Shown piece by piece: positions 17,446 through 28,120 of a stretch of DNA of 64,000 bases. Both the position numbers and the translations under genes were made by a program. Every line of letters begins with the position of its first letter. The stretch's first letter is position 1. The notes under the pieces were generated by a model, which was not told the DNA's origin, searched no databases, and saw only the letters and a list, made by a program, of their open reading frames with translations. The stretch is from CAWBLP01 sp963789495 (lineage in GTDB: Bacteria > Pseudomonadota > Alphaproteobacteria > Acetobacterales > Acetobacteraceae), in contig CAWBLP010000002.1 of assembly GCA_963789495.1 (NCBI GenBank), positions 1-64,000 of the forward strand. Reading direction: 5' to 3'.

Positions 17446-18764
17446 ATGTGCGCGAATCTAACGCTTGCGCGGTCACGGGGTGGTACGATTCCAAGCTTGG
17501 ATGCCCCGCGCATCCTCCCTGCGTTCTGGTGAATGGACAGCGATCGTCGCGTCGCTGGCCAGGATTGTCGACCTCGAGGCCACGGCGCGCCAGTTCAAAG
17601 CACTGGTGCGCCGGCGCAAGATCCGCTCGGCGGAGGCGTTGCTGCGTCTGGCGCTGATGTGGGGTCCGGGCGGGCAGTCGTTTCGCGCCGCGGCGGCGCT
17701 GGCCGGGGATGCCGGCATCGCCGATCTGTCGGACAAGGCGGTCGAAGGGCGGTTGCGCAAGATGGGCGACTGGCTGGCGCATATGCTGGCGGCGCTGCTG
17801 GCCGATCGTCTGCACCGGCCCAGCGGCAGTGGGCTGCACCTGTCGCTGGTGGACGGCTCGGTGATCTGCGCGCCAGGCAAGGGCCAGGACTGGCGGCTGC
17901 ACGCGCGCTACGACCCCGCGCGTGGGCGCTTCGCCGACCTGGCGCTGACCACGACCCGCGAGGCCGAAGCTACCGGACGGACGCGGATCTGTTCCGGCAG
18001 CATCCTCATCATGGACCGCGGCTATGCGCGGGTGCGGAACTTCAAGGAAGTGCTGGGGCGTGGCGCCGACTTCGTCACGCGGATCAGCTGGGGATCGGTG
18101 AAGCTGTATGACGCAGCGGGCGCGCGCATTGATGTGGCGGCGCTGCTGGCCGGGACCACCGAACCGCGCGAGGTCGCGGTCTGGATCAAGGGTATTCCAC
18201 GCGGCCTTCGCCTGGTGATCCAGCCACTGCCGCCCGAGGATGCAGCGCGCCAGCGTGCCAAGCGGACGCGCAAGGCCAACAAGAAGAGCCAGCAGATCCA
18301 GCCGCGCACCGTGCTCGCGGCTGGGTTTCTGATGCTGATCACCTCGCTGCCGGATGCAGCGCAGCCGATGGCGCAGGTGGCCGCGCTCTACCGGCATCGC
18401 TGGCAGGTGGAGATCGGCATCAAGCGGCTGAAGAGCCTGGGCGGGCTGGACCAACTGCCATGTGCTGATCCGGTGCTGGCGCGAAGCTGGCTGCTGGCGC
18501 AGCTGATCGCCGCGGTGCTGACCGACGATCTCGCCAACGAGATCGTCGGTTTTCCCCCCTCGGCCTGACCAGACGCAGCCTGCGCCGCAAACGCTGTGGC
18601 GGGCTTGGGACACCGCCAGGGAGATCCTGCGTGGCGCGATCCTGCCACGACCCAGACTACGAACCCCGGCCGCCTTGGCGATATTCCGCCACCGCCTTGC
18701 CGAAGCGCCGAGACGCCGCACGCTCCAGGCCCACGAGCTCAGGCCCCCGTAAGTTCGCGCGTAT
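17446..18764 (+). mobile_element. IS4-family insertion sequence, 1319 bp, with 13-bp target duplication
   Basis: Terminal inverted repeats are ATGTGCGCGAATCTAACG (17446-17463) and the complement of 18748-18764. Both flanks carry GGGGCAGCGCCCC (17433-17445 and 18765-18777), a target duplication that is itself a palindrome of the host repeat. The single transposase gene fills the element. Confidence 0.8.
17501..18752 (+). pseudogene. IS4-family DDE transposase (frameshift in a C run near the 3' end)
   Basis: The main frame holds DDE landmarks: LSLVDGSVICAPG, IMDRGYARVRNF and the Tyr-Arg-Glu-Lys-type segment YRHRWQVEIGIKRLKSL. It stops at 18568. A run of six C at 18554-18559 has one base too many: with five C the frame continues through LWRAWDTAREILRGAIL and RHRLAEAPRRRTLQ to TAA at 18750-18752, the usual C-terminus, for about 416 aa. 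It could be a mutation, a read error or, less likely, programmed frameshifting. The start is uncertain; an ATG at 17465 is in frame. Confidence 0.8.
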
Positions 18765-18777
18765 GGGGCAGCGCCCC

Positions 18778-18812
18778 TTGATGGGGGTTTCGGGGGCAAA
18801 GCCCCCGACGCT
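18778..18812 (+). repeat. Compound palindromic repeat, copy A (right remnant)
   Basis: Contains GGGGGTTTCGGGGGC and GGGGGCAAAGCCCCC, matching the outer part of the repeat copies at 25705 and 27122. Removing the IS and one target duplication joins it to 17232-17445. The 96 bp from here to the next start hold no gene. Confidence 0.7.
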
Positions 18813-18908
18813 CGCCGGCCCCGCGCCCAAGCCGGGTGCATGGCACAGATCGCGGAACTCTGCTTAGATTCGGGCGCGGCGCCACCACGAGCGCACGCGG
18901 AGGAAACC

Positions 18909-19934
18909 ATGATCATCGATTGCCACGGGCACTACACCACCTCGCCGCGCCAACACGAATCGTGGCGGGCCGAGCAGATCGCGGCGCACAAGGAAGGCCG
19001 TGCGGCGCCGGCCCGTCCGACGATCGGCGACGATGAAATCCGCGCCGGCATTGTGGACGGCCAGCTCAAGCTGCAGCAGGAACGTGGCACCGACCTGACC
19101 ATCTTCTCGCCGCGCGCCGCCGGCATGAGCCATCATCTGGGCGACGCCGGCACCAGCGAGGCCTGGGCGGCCGCCTGCAACGAGCTGATCCATCGCGTCT
19201 GCGCGCTGTTCCCGCGCAATTTCGTCGGCGTGTGCATGCTGCCGCAAAGCCCCGGGGTGTCGCCGCGCAACTGCATCGCCGAGCTGGAACGCTGCGTGCT
19301 GGAATACGGGTTCGTCGGATGCAATCTGAATCCCGATCCGTCCGGCGGCTACTGGACCGATCCGCCGCTGACCGATCGTTACTGGTATCCGCTGTATGAG
19401 AAGATGGTGGAGCTGGACGTGCCGGCGATGGTGCATGTCAGCCAGGCCTGCAATCCGGCGTTCCACACCACCGGCTCGCATTACCTGAACGGCGACACCG
19501 CGGCGTTCATGCAGTTCCTGACAGGGAATTTGTTCAAGGATTTTCCGAGCCTGAAGTTCATCATTCCGCATGGCGGCGGCGCGGTGCCGTATCACTGGGG
19601 CCGGTTCCGCGGCATCGCGCAGGACATGAAGCTGCCGTTGCTGACCGAGCACCTGTTGCGCAACGTGTTCTTCGATACCTGCGTGTATCACATGCCCGGC
19701 CAGGAGCTGCTGGCGAAGGTGATTCCGGCGGAGAATATTCTATTCGCGTCGGAGATGATTGGCGCGGTGCGCGGGATCGATCCGGAATCGGGGCATCATT
19801 TCGACGACACCAAGCGCTATGTCGAGGCGTTGCCGCTGTCCACCGAGAACCGCCAGAAGATCTATGAGGGCAATGCGCATCGGGTGTACGGACGGCTGCC
19901 GGCGCAGTTGAAGAAGCAGTTCGCGGCGGGGTGA
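18909..19934 (+). CDS. ligJ: 4-oxalomesaconate hydratase, LigJ-type amidohydrolase
   Basis: 341 aa amidohydrolase-superfamily protein. The metal-binding start MIIDCHGHYTTSP, LPQSPGVSPRNC, INPD-like NLNPDPSGGYWTDPPLTD, IPHGGGAVPYHWGRFRG and FASEMIGAVRGIDP closely follow LigJ, which hydrates 4-oxalomesaconate in the protocatechuate 4,5-cleavage route of lignin-derived aromatics. GGAGG stands 6 bases before the ATG. No other gene of that pathway is in the window, so its link to the pathway is by sequence only; a hydratase or decarboxylase for a related acid is the alternative. Confidence 0.85.
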   Translation: MIIDCHGHYTTSPRQHESWRAEQIAAHKEGRAAPARPTIGDDEIRAGIVDGQLKLQQERGTDLTIFSPRAAGMSHHLGDAGTSEAWAAACNELIHRVCALFPRNFVGVCMLPQSPGVSPRNCIAELERCVLEYGFVGCNLNPDPSGGYWTDPPLTDRYWYPLYEKMVELDVPAMVHVSQACNPAFHTTGSHYLNGDTAAFMQFLTGNLFKDFPSLKFIIPHGGGAVPYHWGRFRGIAQDMKLPLLTEHLLRNVFFDTCVYHMPGQELLAKVIPAENILFASEMIGAVRGIDPESGHHFDDTKRYVEALPLSTENRQKIYEGNAHRVYGRLPAQLKKQFAAG

Positions 19935-20020
19935 CCGCGTGGCCTGCTGTGGCCTTACGCGCAGCCACCGGAATGATTGTTCTCCAGCAACTTCAGAGCC
20001 TCCCGCGAAGTAAATGCGCC

Positions 20021-20060
20021 AGCGGCCAGCGGCCAGCGGCCAGGGGCCAGGGGCCAGCGG
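20021..20060. repeat. Heptanucleotide tandem repeat
   Basis: About five and a half copies of AGCGGCC/AGGGGCC in the 275-bp gap between ligJ and the HigA gene. Nothing else was recognised in that gap. Confidence 0.7.
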
Positions 20061-20209
20061 ATAGTGCGTACTCCGTCACGGCGGCCGAAGTCCCGCCCTC
20101 CACGCCTTCGCTGCGCGCGGCAACGAAGGCCGTTTATGGCCGGCCTGCGCCGACCATAACGTGGTTGGCCCGTCGACGCCGGCTGACCCGGTTGTACCGC
20201 CTCGGGCTC

Positions 20210-20521
20210 TCAGGCCGGAGCGGGTGCGGGCGGCGGCGATGGAAACGGCCTTACCTTGATCGCCCCGGCCCGTTGTTCGGCCTGCCAGGCGTCATACTGG
20301 AGCTGGAGATCGAGCCACATCCGGATATCCGTATGCGGGAGTGCCTTGGCCAGCCGTATCGCCATGTCCGTCGAAATATCCGTGTGGCCATTCACCAGCT
20401 CGGACAGCGCCTTGCGGGTCACGCCCAGCCCCTCGGCCGCCGCCGTGATCGTCAGTTCCAGCGGCTGCAGATACAGTTCGCGGAGGATTTCGCCCGGATG
20501 GGGCGGGTTGTGCATCTTCAT
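20210..20521 (-). CDS. higA: HigA-family antitoxin (XRE DNA-binding), without a visible HigB
   Basis: 103 aa. The sequence MKMHNPPHPGEILRELYLQPLELT followed by a Cro/C1 helix-turn-helix (AAAEGLGVTRKALSELVNG) is typical of HigA antidotes. A Pro/Ala-rich tail replaces the end. HigB toxins normally precede higA on the same strand; here the upstream 280 bp hold only a 40-bp tandem array and a dispersed motif. It may be an orphan, or the toxin was lost. Confidence 0.8.
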   Translation of the reverse strand: MKMHNPPHPGEILRELYLQPLELTITAAAEGLGVTRKALSELVNGHTDISTDMAIRLAKALPHTDIRMWLDLQLQYDAWQAEQRAGAIKVRPFPSPPPAPAPA

Positions 20522-20635
20522 GGCCGCCTGCCTTGCCTGCTTCAGTGGTGGTAGCCCACCGGCATCGGCGCGGGCTGCGCGAAGCGCTATGACTGCCCTG
20601 CTTCTTTGTGACCTTTGGTGCCCTTCGCGTCCTTT

Positions 20636-20756
20636 GTGAAAAAAGCGGAGCCGCATGCCACGCCGGCATCCATGGCGTGAAAAAGCGGAGCCGCATGCCG
20701 GACCGGCATCCATGGCGTGAAAAAGCGGAGCCGCATGCCGGACCGGCATCCATGGG
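20636..20756. repeat. 40-bp tandem array, three units
   Basis: Units at 20636-20676 (one base longer), 20677-20716 and 20717-20756; each contains AAAAAGCGGAGCCGCATGCC and an internal palindrome around GATGCCGGTCCGGCATGC. It fills the gap between the higA start and the aminotransferase 3' end. Before it, 20600-20640 carries a T/G/C-rich motif (CTTTGTGACCTTTGGTGCC) resembling a dispersed intergenic element. Confidence 0.85.
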
Positions 20757-20804
20757 AAACCAAGAAACCGCGGCTCATCCAGGCGGGGGGATAGGGTGGC
20801 GCGA

Positions 20805-21969
20805 TTACCGCCAAGCCTGCAGCCGCGCCGCCGCCTCGCGCATGTCGGCCTCCGGCCCGCAATAGCTGAAAACCGCACGAACCGGTTGCCGCGGGTGCGG
20901 TCGAAATCCACGCCGGGGCTGGCGGCCACGCCCGCCTCCGCCAGCATGCGGGCGCAGAACGCCTGGCTGTCGTTCGACCGGTCGCCGATATCGGCGAACA
21001 GGTAGAACGCGCCCTCGGCCGGCGACAGTCGGGAAAATCCCGCCGGCGGGCAGCGCGCCGAGCAGATGGTCGCGCGACGCGGCGGTAGCGGGCGACGTTG
21101 GCCTCCAGTTCGGCGCCGCAGTCGAACGCCGCTTCGGCCGCCACCTGGGAGATGTAGGGCGCGCTGATGAACAGGTTCTGCGCCAGGCATTCCACCGGCC
21201 GGACCAGGTCCTCCGGCAGCACCATCCAGCCGATACGCCAGCCGGTCATGGAGAAGTATTTCGAGAAACTGTTCACCACCACGGCGCTGGGGCTGTATGC
21301 CGCGGCGGTGGCGATCGGGCTGTCGTAGTGCAGCCCGTGATAGATCTCGTCGCTGACCAGCCGCACGCCATGCGCGTCGCACCAGGCGGCGATCGCCGCC
21401 AGTTCCTCCGGATGCAGCATGGTGCCGGCGGGATTGCACGGGCTGGCCACGATCAGCCCGTCCGGCCGCGGGTCCAGCCGCTCCAGCATCGCCACGCTCG
21501 GCTGGAATCGCGTCTCCGGCCCGGCTTCCACCACCACGGGCTGCATGCCCAGCGCGGTGAGGATGTTGACGTAGGGCGGATAGAACGGCGCTGCCAGCGC
21601 CACCCGGTCGCCCGGGTCGAACGCCGCCAGGAAGGCCAGCGGAAACGCGCCCGACGCGCCCACCGTCACCGCCACCCGCTCCACCGGCAGGTCCAGCCCG
21701 TACCAGGCGCGGTAATGCGCCACGATCCGCTCGCGCAGCGAGCGCCGGCCGAACGCCTCGGTATAGCCCAGCGCGTCGCCCGAGCGCAGGGCGGCCATCG
21801 CCGCGGCCACCGCGCCGGCCGGGGCGCCGGTGCCGGGCTGCCCCACCTCCATGCGGATCACATGCGGCGCGCCCGGCGGCAGTGCCGCCTGGCGCGCATT
21901 GGCCGCGGCGATCACGTCCATCACCATGAAGGGGGGCGCGGAGGCGCCCCGGCCGACCTTCAGCGCCAT
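20805..21969 (-). pseudogene. PLP-dependent class I/II aminotransferase (frameshifts in the C-terminal third)
   Basis: The first 297 or so residues are clean and typical of fold-type I aminotransferases: VGQPGTGAP, VGASGAFPLAF, ASPCNPAGTML, the Asp/Tyr region SDEIYHGLHY and the Schiff-base Lys in NSFSKYFSMTGWRIGW. Extra bases near 21081 and 21045 and a two-base surplus in a T run near 20870 displace the last part; repaired, it ends in MREAAARLQAWR with TAA at 20805-20807, about 388 aa. Substrate is not determined. Confidence 0.85.
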
Positions 21970-22073
21970 GTGGCGGTCCCGCGCGGCCGGCGATCGGGCG
22001 CGCCGTCATACCCGCCGCGCTGCGCTTCGCCGAAGCGTCTGTCCATGACCATTCAGCCCGCCTGCCGGTCGGT

Positions 22074-23526
22074 TCAGCTGCCGCCGGTCGCGAGACCGGC
22101 ATCCCGCGGGTCGTTCGCCCAGGCGCAGCTGCCGTTGCTGCCCGGCAGGTAGCGGCTGCACTCGATCACGTTGGCCCGCCCGGGATCGGGCACCGGCGTT
22201 GCCATCGGCCGGTTGGTGCGCAGCGTGTTCTGCATGCCGACGGCCACTGCCATCGGCGCGCCCGCCTGGCCGGAGCCGCCAACCGCCGCGCGGAAGCGCG
22301 TGGATGTTCTCGTTCCATGCCAGCGCCGCGGCGAGCAGCGGCGGCGGCACGGAAGCGCGGCGAAGCCGCCAGCAGGAAGCCCATGCCCGGCACCATGCGG
22401 CCGGTGCCGAACAGATTGTTCATGGTCACCGCGCAGACCACGGCATTGCCGTCGCGGTCCAGCGTAGCGAAGCTGGTCGAGGCCGGCAGCGGCGGCAGCG
22501 CCGGCCTGTGGCAGGCTGCTCGCATGCAGCAGCGCACTCGGCCGTGACGCCGCCCTGCGCGCCAGCGCGCCGCGACCGCCAGGGCGCGTGCCGCGGCGCC
22601 GGCCAGAGTCGTTGCGGATTGCTGCGCAGCGACTCGAAGGCCGCGGCTGCGGCCAGTCCGCCATCCGCCGGCGGCGGCAGGAACGCCACCTTGTCGTGGC
22701 CCCGCCCAGCACGATCAGCGGCGCTGCCAGCTGCGGCAGGGCGCGCGCGCAGTGTCCGCCACAGGTCAGCGGACCGCCGGCCAGCGGCGAGTCCTCCGCG
22801 ATGCGTCGCGCCAGCATCGCCCTGGTACAGGTCGCCCACGCCGGACACGCGCAGCTGCGCCAGCGTGGCCGCCAGCGCCGGCTGCACCAGCGTCTGCCCA
22901 TCCGTCAGCGGCAGCGCCGTCCTGGCTGAACACCGCCCGCGCCTCCGGGTCGGCGAACAGCGGGCCGGCCACCGGCGCCAGGTCGCGCGCCAGCGCGCGC
23001 GACACCGGCACGCCGAACCGCGCAGCCTCCTCGGCCGGCGACGACCAGGCTCTCGAACGGCAGTTTGCCGTAGCGCGCGTGCAGCAGGTACATGCCCGCG
23101 CGCCAGCATCGGCAGCGCCGCCGGCCGGTCGGCATTGCTGCCCGGCGGCTGCGCGGCGCCACCGGCATGAACAGCACCGCTTCCGGCATCGCCGCCATTG
23201 ATCGATTTGCGGTCCGCCGCATAGGCGAGGCAGGCGCCGCCGCCGCCCAGCCCCGCGCGCGACGGCAGCGTCACCGCCAGGTTCAGCCCGATCGCCACCG
23301 CCGCATCGGCCGCGTCGCCGCCGCGCGACAGCACCTGCGCGCCCGGCGAGCGCCGCATTCGGCTCATCCGCCACCACGCCACCGAGGAAACCCTGCACAT
23401 GGCCGGCCTGGCCTTCCGGTGGCGCACTCGACCCGGCAGGTTCTTCGGCAGCGCTCCGCAGGCCGCGCAGGCCAGGCCCAGCGCAAGCACGACGGCGGCG
23501 CGCGAAGTGGCTAACATCGCGAGCAT
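22074..23526 (-). pseudogene. Gamma-glutamyltransferase-family protein (many frameshifts)
   Basis: Fragments in all three minus frames assemble into one GGT-like protein: a lipoprotein-type signal peptide (LALGLACAACG), GAQVLSRGGDAADAAVAIGLNLAV, GLGGGGACL, and the catalytic region STSFATLDRDGNAVVCAVTMNN followed by GTGRMVPGMGFLL. At least eight single-base shifts, mainly insertions, separate them. The end is TGA at 22074-22076. GGT enzymes cleave or transfer gamma-glutamyl groups of glutathione in the periplasm. Exact start is uncertain (ATG at 23526 or 23517). Confidence 0.75.
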
Positions 23527-24920
23527 GCCACGCCGTCATGCTCGCCGTCCGCTATCCCTTTGGCCGCTACTCCTTTGGCCGCTCGCCCTCTGGCTGATCG
23601 CCTCGGCCGCGCCGTTCGGCGTGCTGGGCGCAGGAAGACCTGCCGTCCCGGCGCCTGGTGGTGATCCGGGACGCCGAGACCGAGACGCTGCTCCACAAAT
23701 TCGCCGATCCCTTGTTCCGGGCGGCCAACCTCAGTGCCGGGCTGGTCCGCATCGTTCTGGTGAGGGACCGCGCCATAAACGCCTTCGTCAGCAGCGGCAA
23801 CCGCATGTTCATCAATACCGGCCTGATCCAGCAGTCCGGTTCCGCGCTGGAGGTGATCGGTCACCATCGCGCATGAGACCGGCCATGTCGCCCATGGCGA
23901 TATCAGCCGCCTGCCGGAGGCCGCCCGTGAGGCGATGCTGGCAGACCCTCGGTTCCATGCTGATCGCCGCCGCGGCGGGCGTCGCGTCGCGCGATCCGGG
24001 TGTCGGCGCCGGCGCAGCAATGGGCGGCGCGTCGATGGCGCAGCGGCGGCTTCAACAGCTTCACCCGCAGCCAGGAGCAGAGCGCCGACAACTCGCCTTG
24101 CGCTACCTGGATCGGCTTGGCTGGTCCGGTCGCGGCATGCTCGTGCTGTTCCGACCGGCTGGAGCAGGAAGAGGCGCTGGTGGTCGATCGCCAGGATCCC
24201 TACCTAATCAACCACCCGCTGACCCAGGACCGGATCATCTTCGTGGAGCATCACGCCGAGGCCTCACCTTATCGCGATGCGCCGCTGCCGGCCGGGTTCG
24301 AGTCGGCGTTCCAGATGGTGAAGGCGAAGCTGGACGGGTTCCTCAACCCGCCCGCCGGCGTGCTGCGCCGGTATCCGGCCAGTGATCGGTCCGCTCCGGC
24401 GCGCTATGCGCGGGCGATCGCGCTGCACCGGCTGGGGCATGATGCCGATGCCGTGCCGATGCTGGACGAGCTGATCCGCGAGCAGCCCTCCAGCCCCTGG
24501 CTGGCCGAACTCAAGGGTCAGGTGCTATTCGAGGCCGGCCAGGCGCGGGCGGCGCTGGCACCGTATCGCGAGGCGGTGCGGCTGGCGCCCGGCGAGCCGC
24601 TGATCCGCCAGAGCCTGGCGCGGGTGATGATCGAGACCAGTGACCCGGCCCTGCTGCGCCCCGCCATCGAGCAGCTTCAGCTGGCGCAGCGGCAAAGCCG
24701 CGAGGACGACGACAGCTGGCACCTGCTGGGCATCGCCTGGGGCCGGCTGGGCAATCTGGGTGAGGCCAATCTCGCCCTGGCCGAGGAGGCCATGCTGCAG
24801 GACGACATCCCCCTCGCGCGACGCTTCGCTCGCGAGGCCGCCAAGGCGCTGCCACAAGGCCCGTCCAGGCTGCGCGCGCTCGATATCAGCAACGCCGTGA
24901 AGAAAGAGAATCGCCCATGA
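23525..24920 (+). pseudogene. M48-family metalloprotease with TPR tail, BepA/YfgC-like (frameshifted N-terminal half)
   Basis: Fragments give a signal peptide (LWPLLLWPLALWLIASAAPFG), NAFVSSGNRMFINTGLI, the zinc motif in IAHETGHVAHG, RRFNSFTRSQEQSAD and then a clean TPR-like C-terminal half from about 24180 to the TGA at 24918. Extra bases sit near 23640, 23862, 23945, 24050 and 24155. The family clears misassembled outer-membrane proteins in the periplasm. Its start overlaps the divergent gamma-glutamyltransferase start. The ATGA overlap with the DsbA gene suggests an operon of envelope quality-control genes. Confidence 0.85.
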
Positions 24921-25660
24921 TCCGATTTTGGCGCCCGCTCGCCCTGCTGGCGCTTGGCGCCGTGCTGCTGTTGCCGGCTGCGGCGCAGGCCGCCTCGTTC
25001 ACCCCGGAGCAGCGGGCGGAGATCGTCGCGATCATGCGCGACGCCCTGAAGCACGATCCGTCCATCCTGCGCGACGCCGTCACCGCGCTGCAGGCGGATG
25101 AAGGCCGGCGCCAGCAGGAGGACCAGCGGGCCGCAATCGCCGAACACAGCGGCGCGCTGGTCACTCCGGCCGATCCGGTCGCCGGCAATCCGCAGGGCGA
25201 CGTGACGATCGTCGAGTTCTTCGACACACGCTGCCCGTATTGCCGCCGGCTGGAGCCGGTGATGGAGCAGTTCCTCAAGCAGGACCATGGCGTGAAGCTG
25301 GTCTACAAGGACCTGCCGATCCTGGGGTCGGCGAGCGTGCTGGGCAGCAAGGCGCTGATCGCCGCGCAGCGCCAGGGCGCCTACGAGAAGATGCGGGACG
25401 CGGTGATGCAGCTGCCGCCCAGCACCACGCCGGCGATGATCCAGGAGGTGGCGCGGAAGCTTGGCCTCGACTGGCCACGGTTGCAGCACGACATGGACGA
25501 TCCGGCGGTGCAGCAGCGCATCGACGCGAACCTGAAGCTGGCCCAGTCGCTGCAGATCCAGGGCACCCCGGCGCTGGTGGTCGGGCACGAGCTGGTGCCG
25601 GGCGCGGTCGATCTGGCGGACCTGCACAAGCTGGCCGCGGCGGCGCGCAAGGGCAGTTAG
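24917..25660 (+). CDS. DsbA-family thiol:disulfide oxidoreductase
   Basis: 247 aa. A signal peptide is cleaved around AQA-ASF (residue 26). A helical N-terminal extension (to about residue 90) precedes a thioredoxin fold with the redox site CPYC at residues 106-109 and the cis-Pro loop GTPALVVG. This layout is that of BdbD/Com1-type DsbA proteins. It is periplasmic and is coupled to the M48 protease gene by ATGA. Confidence 0.9.
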   Translation: MIRFWRPLALLALGAVLLLPAAAQAASFTPEQRAEIVAIMRDALKHDPSILRDAVTALQADEGRRQQEDQRAAIAEHSGALVTPADPVAGNPQGDVTIVEFFDTRCPYCRRLEPVMEQFLKQDHGVKLVYKDLPILGSASVLGSKALIAAQRQGAYEKMRDAVMQLPPSTTPAMIQEVARKLGLDWPRLQHDMDDPAVQQRIDANLKLAQSLQIQGTPALVVGHELVPGAVDLADLHKLAAAARKGS

Positions 25661-25704
25661 TCGACGGCCGGTGCCGCGTTTCAGCGGGTGAGGTGGGATG
25701 CGGC

Positions 25705-25926
25705 AAAGGTTCGGGGGTGGTTGCCCCCGAACCCCCATCAAGGACCGCTGCCCCTTGAATTCCCGCCAAGGGCGCGGGCCCCGGAGTCGAATTTCTTGGG
25801 AGTGGGGAGGGCGCGCCTCCGCGATGTTACCCGGATCCGGGCCCGTCACGCTCCCTCCCACCCAACCAAGTTTTGATTGCAAAGGCGAGCCTTTGCTGGG
25901 GTTCGGGGCAAAGCCCCGACCTTTGC
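25705..25926 (-). repeat. Compound palindromic repeat, copy B
   Basis: It lies in the 380-bp gap between the DsbA and isocitrate dehydrogenase genes. It shares GGGGG..CCCCC outer hairpins, CAAGGGCGCGGGCC and the GCAAAGGCGAGCCTTTGC hairpin with copies A and C. The long central arms (25795-25811 and 25851-25870) are degenerate compared with the perfect 19-nt arms of the others. It is in the same orientation as copy C. No gene was recognised in the rest of the gap. Confidence 0.8.
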
Positions 25927-26040
25927 TGCATTCCGTTCAAGCGCCGCAGCGTGGCACCGGCTGGCGCTACGCCGGTGGTGGCTGCATACCGCGCCGCACG
26001 CCCGCCGAACGCTCGGTTCGGGCTCTGAAGGAGACGGCAG

Positions 26041-27075
<1,035 letters not shown>

Positions 27076-27121
27076 GCAGAGGTCCGCGGCCTGTGCCATA
27101 TATCCGCGCTGGTGGTGGAGG

Positions 27122-27371
27122 GCGGCAAGCGGCGGGGGCGTCGCCCCCGAACCCCCATCAAGGGGCGCTGCCCCTTGAAACCCCGCCAAGGGCCCGGCCC
27201 TTGGAACCAACTCTGTTTGGGGTGGGGAGGGGGCCATTCCGCGATGTTGCCGGGGTCCGGGACCACCGCGCCCCCTCCCCACCCCAAACCGAATCCGATT
27301 GCAAAGGCGCGCCTTTGCTGGCGGTCCAGGGGGCAAAGCCCCTGGTGGGGTCCGGGGCAAAGCCCCGCCGA
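27122..27371 (-). repeat. Compound palindromic repeat, copy C
   Basis: It lies 47 bp after the dehydrogenase, in a 370-bp gap. Perfect 19-nt arms TTTGGGGTGGGGAGGGGGC (27216-27234) and complement (27270-27288) enclose 35 nt; around them are AAGGGGCGCTGCCCCTT, CCAAGGGCCCGGCCCTTGG, GCAAAGGCGCGCCTTTGC and GGGGCAAAGCCCC hairpins. The 35-nt spacer, read in reverse complement, resembles that of copy A, so the copies are the same element in opposite orientation. Confidence 0.85.
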
Positions 27372-27445
27372 TTGCCGCGCCCCACCACCAGCGCGGATGC
27401 GTCGCACAGGCCGCGAACCTGGCTCACCATGCTACCGCGGCGCCA

Positions 27446-28120
27446 ATGAGACGTCTGCTGCGCCACCCCGCCATCCAGGCGCTGCTGGCCCACCTGCTCG
27501 GGCTCTATCTGAGCTTCGCCCTGCGTACCACACGCTGGCGGCTGGAAGGCGGCGAACATCTCGGCCAGGTGATGAGCGGGCCGCCCGCCATCGCCGCGTT
27601 CTGGCACGAACGCCTCCCGCTGATGCCGATCCTGTGGCTGCGTGCCCGCAAGCTGCCGCAGGCCAAGGTCAGCCGGATCCATGTCCTGGTCAGCCATCAC
27701 CGCGACGGCCGCCTGATCGGCGCCACCATGCGCCATTTCGGAGCCGACACGGTGCTCGGCTCGTCCTCGCGCGGCGGTGCCAGCGGGCTGCGCGGGCTGT
27801 TGGGCATTCTGGCCCGCGGTGAACTGGTGGTGATCACCCCGGACGGCCCGCGCGGTCCGGCGAGGCAGCCGGCACCCGGTGTTGCGCAACTGGCCGCTCT
27901 GTCCGGCGCTCCGGTGCTGCCTTGCGCCGCGCAAACCTCCAGCCGCTGGGTGCTGAGGAGCTGGGACCGCATGGTGGTGCCGAAGCCGTTCGGCCGCGGT
28001 GTCGTGGTGTGCGGCCCATTGATCCCGGTCTCCCGGGCGGCCTGGCAGGATGCCGTGCCGGTCATCGGCGCCGCCCTGACCGCGGCGGCGGAGCAAGCGG
28101 ACCGGCTTTGTCCCGCCTGA
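27446..28120 (+). CDS. DUF374 lysophospholipid acyltransferase-like protein
   Basis: 224 aa with an N-terminal hydrophobic stretch, FWHERLPLMPI (acyltransferase His motif region) and ITPDGPRGPARQ. DUF374 proteins occur next to KDO transferase and lipid A genes in Alphaproteobacteria and probably add an acyl chain to a lipid A or phospholipid acceptor at the inner membrane. The next gene's TTG start overlaps its end by 13 bases. Confidence 0.85.
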   Translation: MRRLLRHPAIQALLAHLLGLYLSFALRTTRWRLEGGEHLGQVMSGPPAIAAFWHERLPLMPILWLRARKLPQAKVSRIHVLVSHHRDGRLIGATMRHFGADTVLGSSSRGGASGLRGLLGILARGELVVITPDGPRGPARQPAPGVAQLAALSGAPVLPCAAQTSSRWVLRSWDRMVVPKPFGRGVVVCGPLIPVSRAAWQDAVPVIGAALTAAAEQADRLCPA

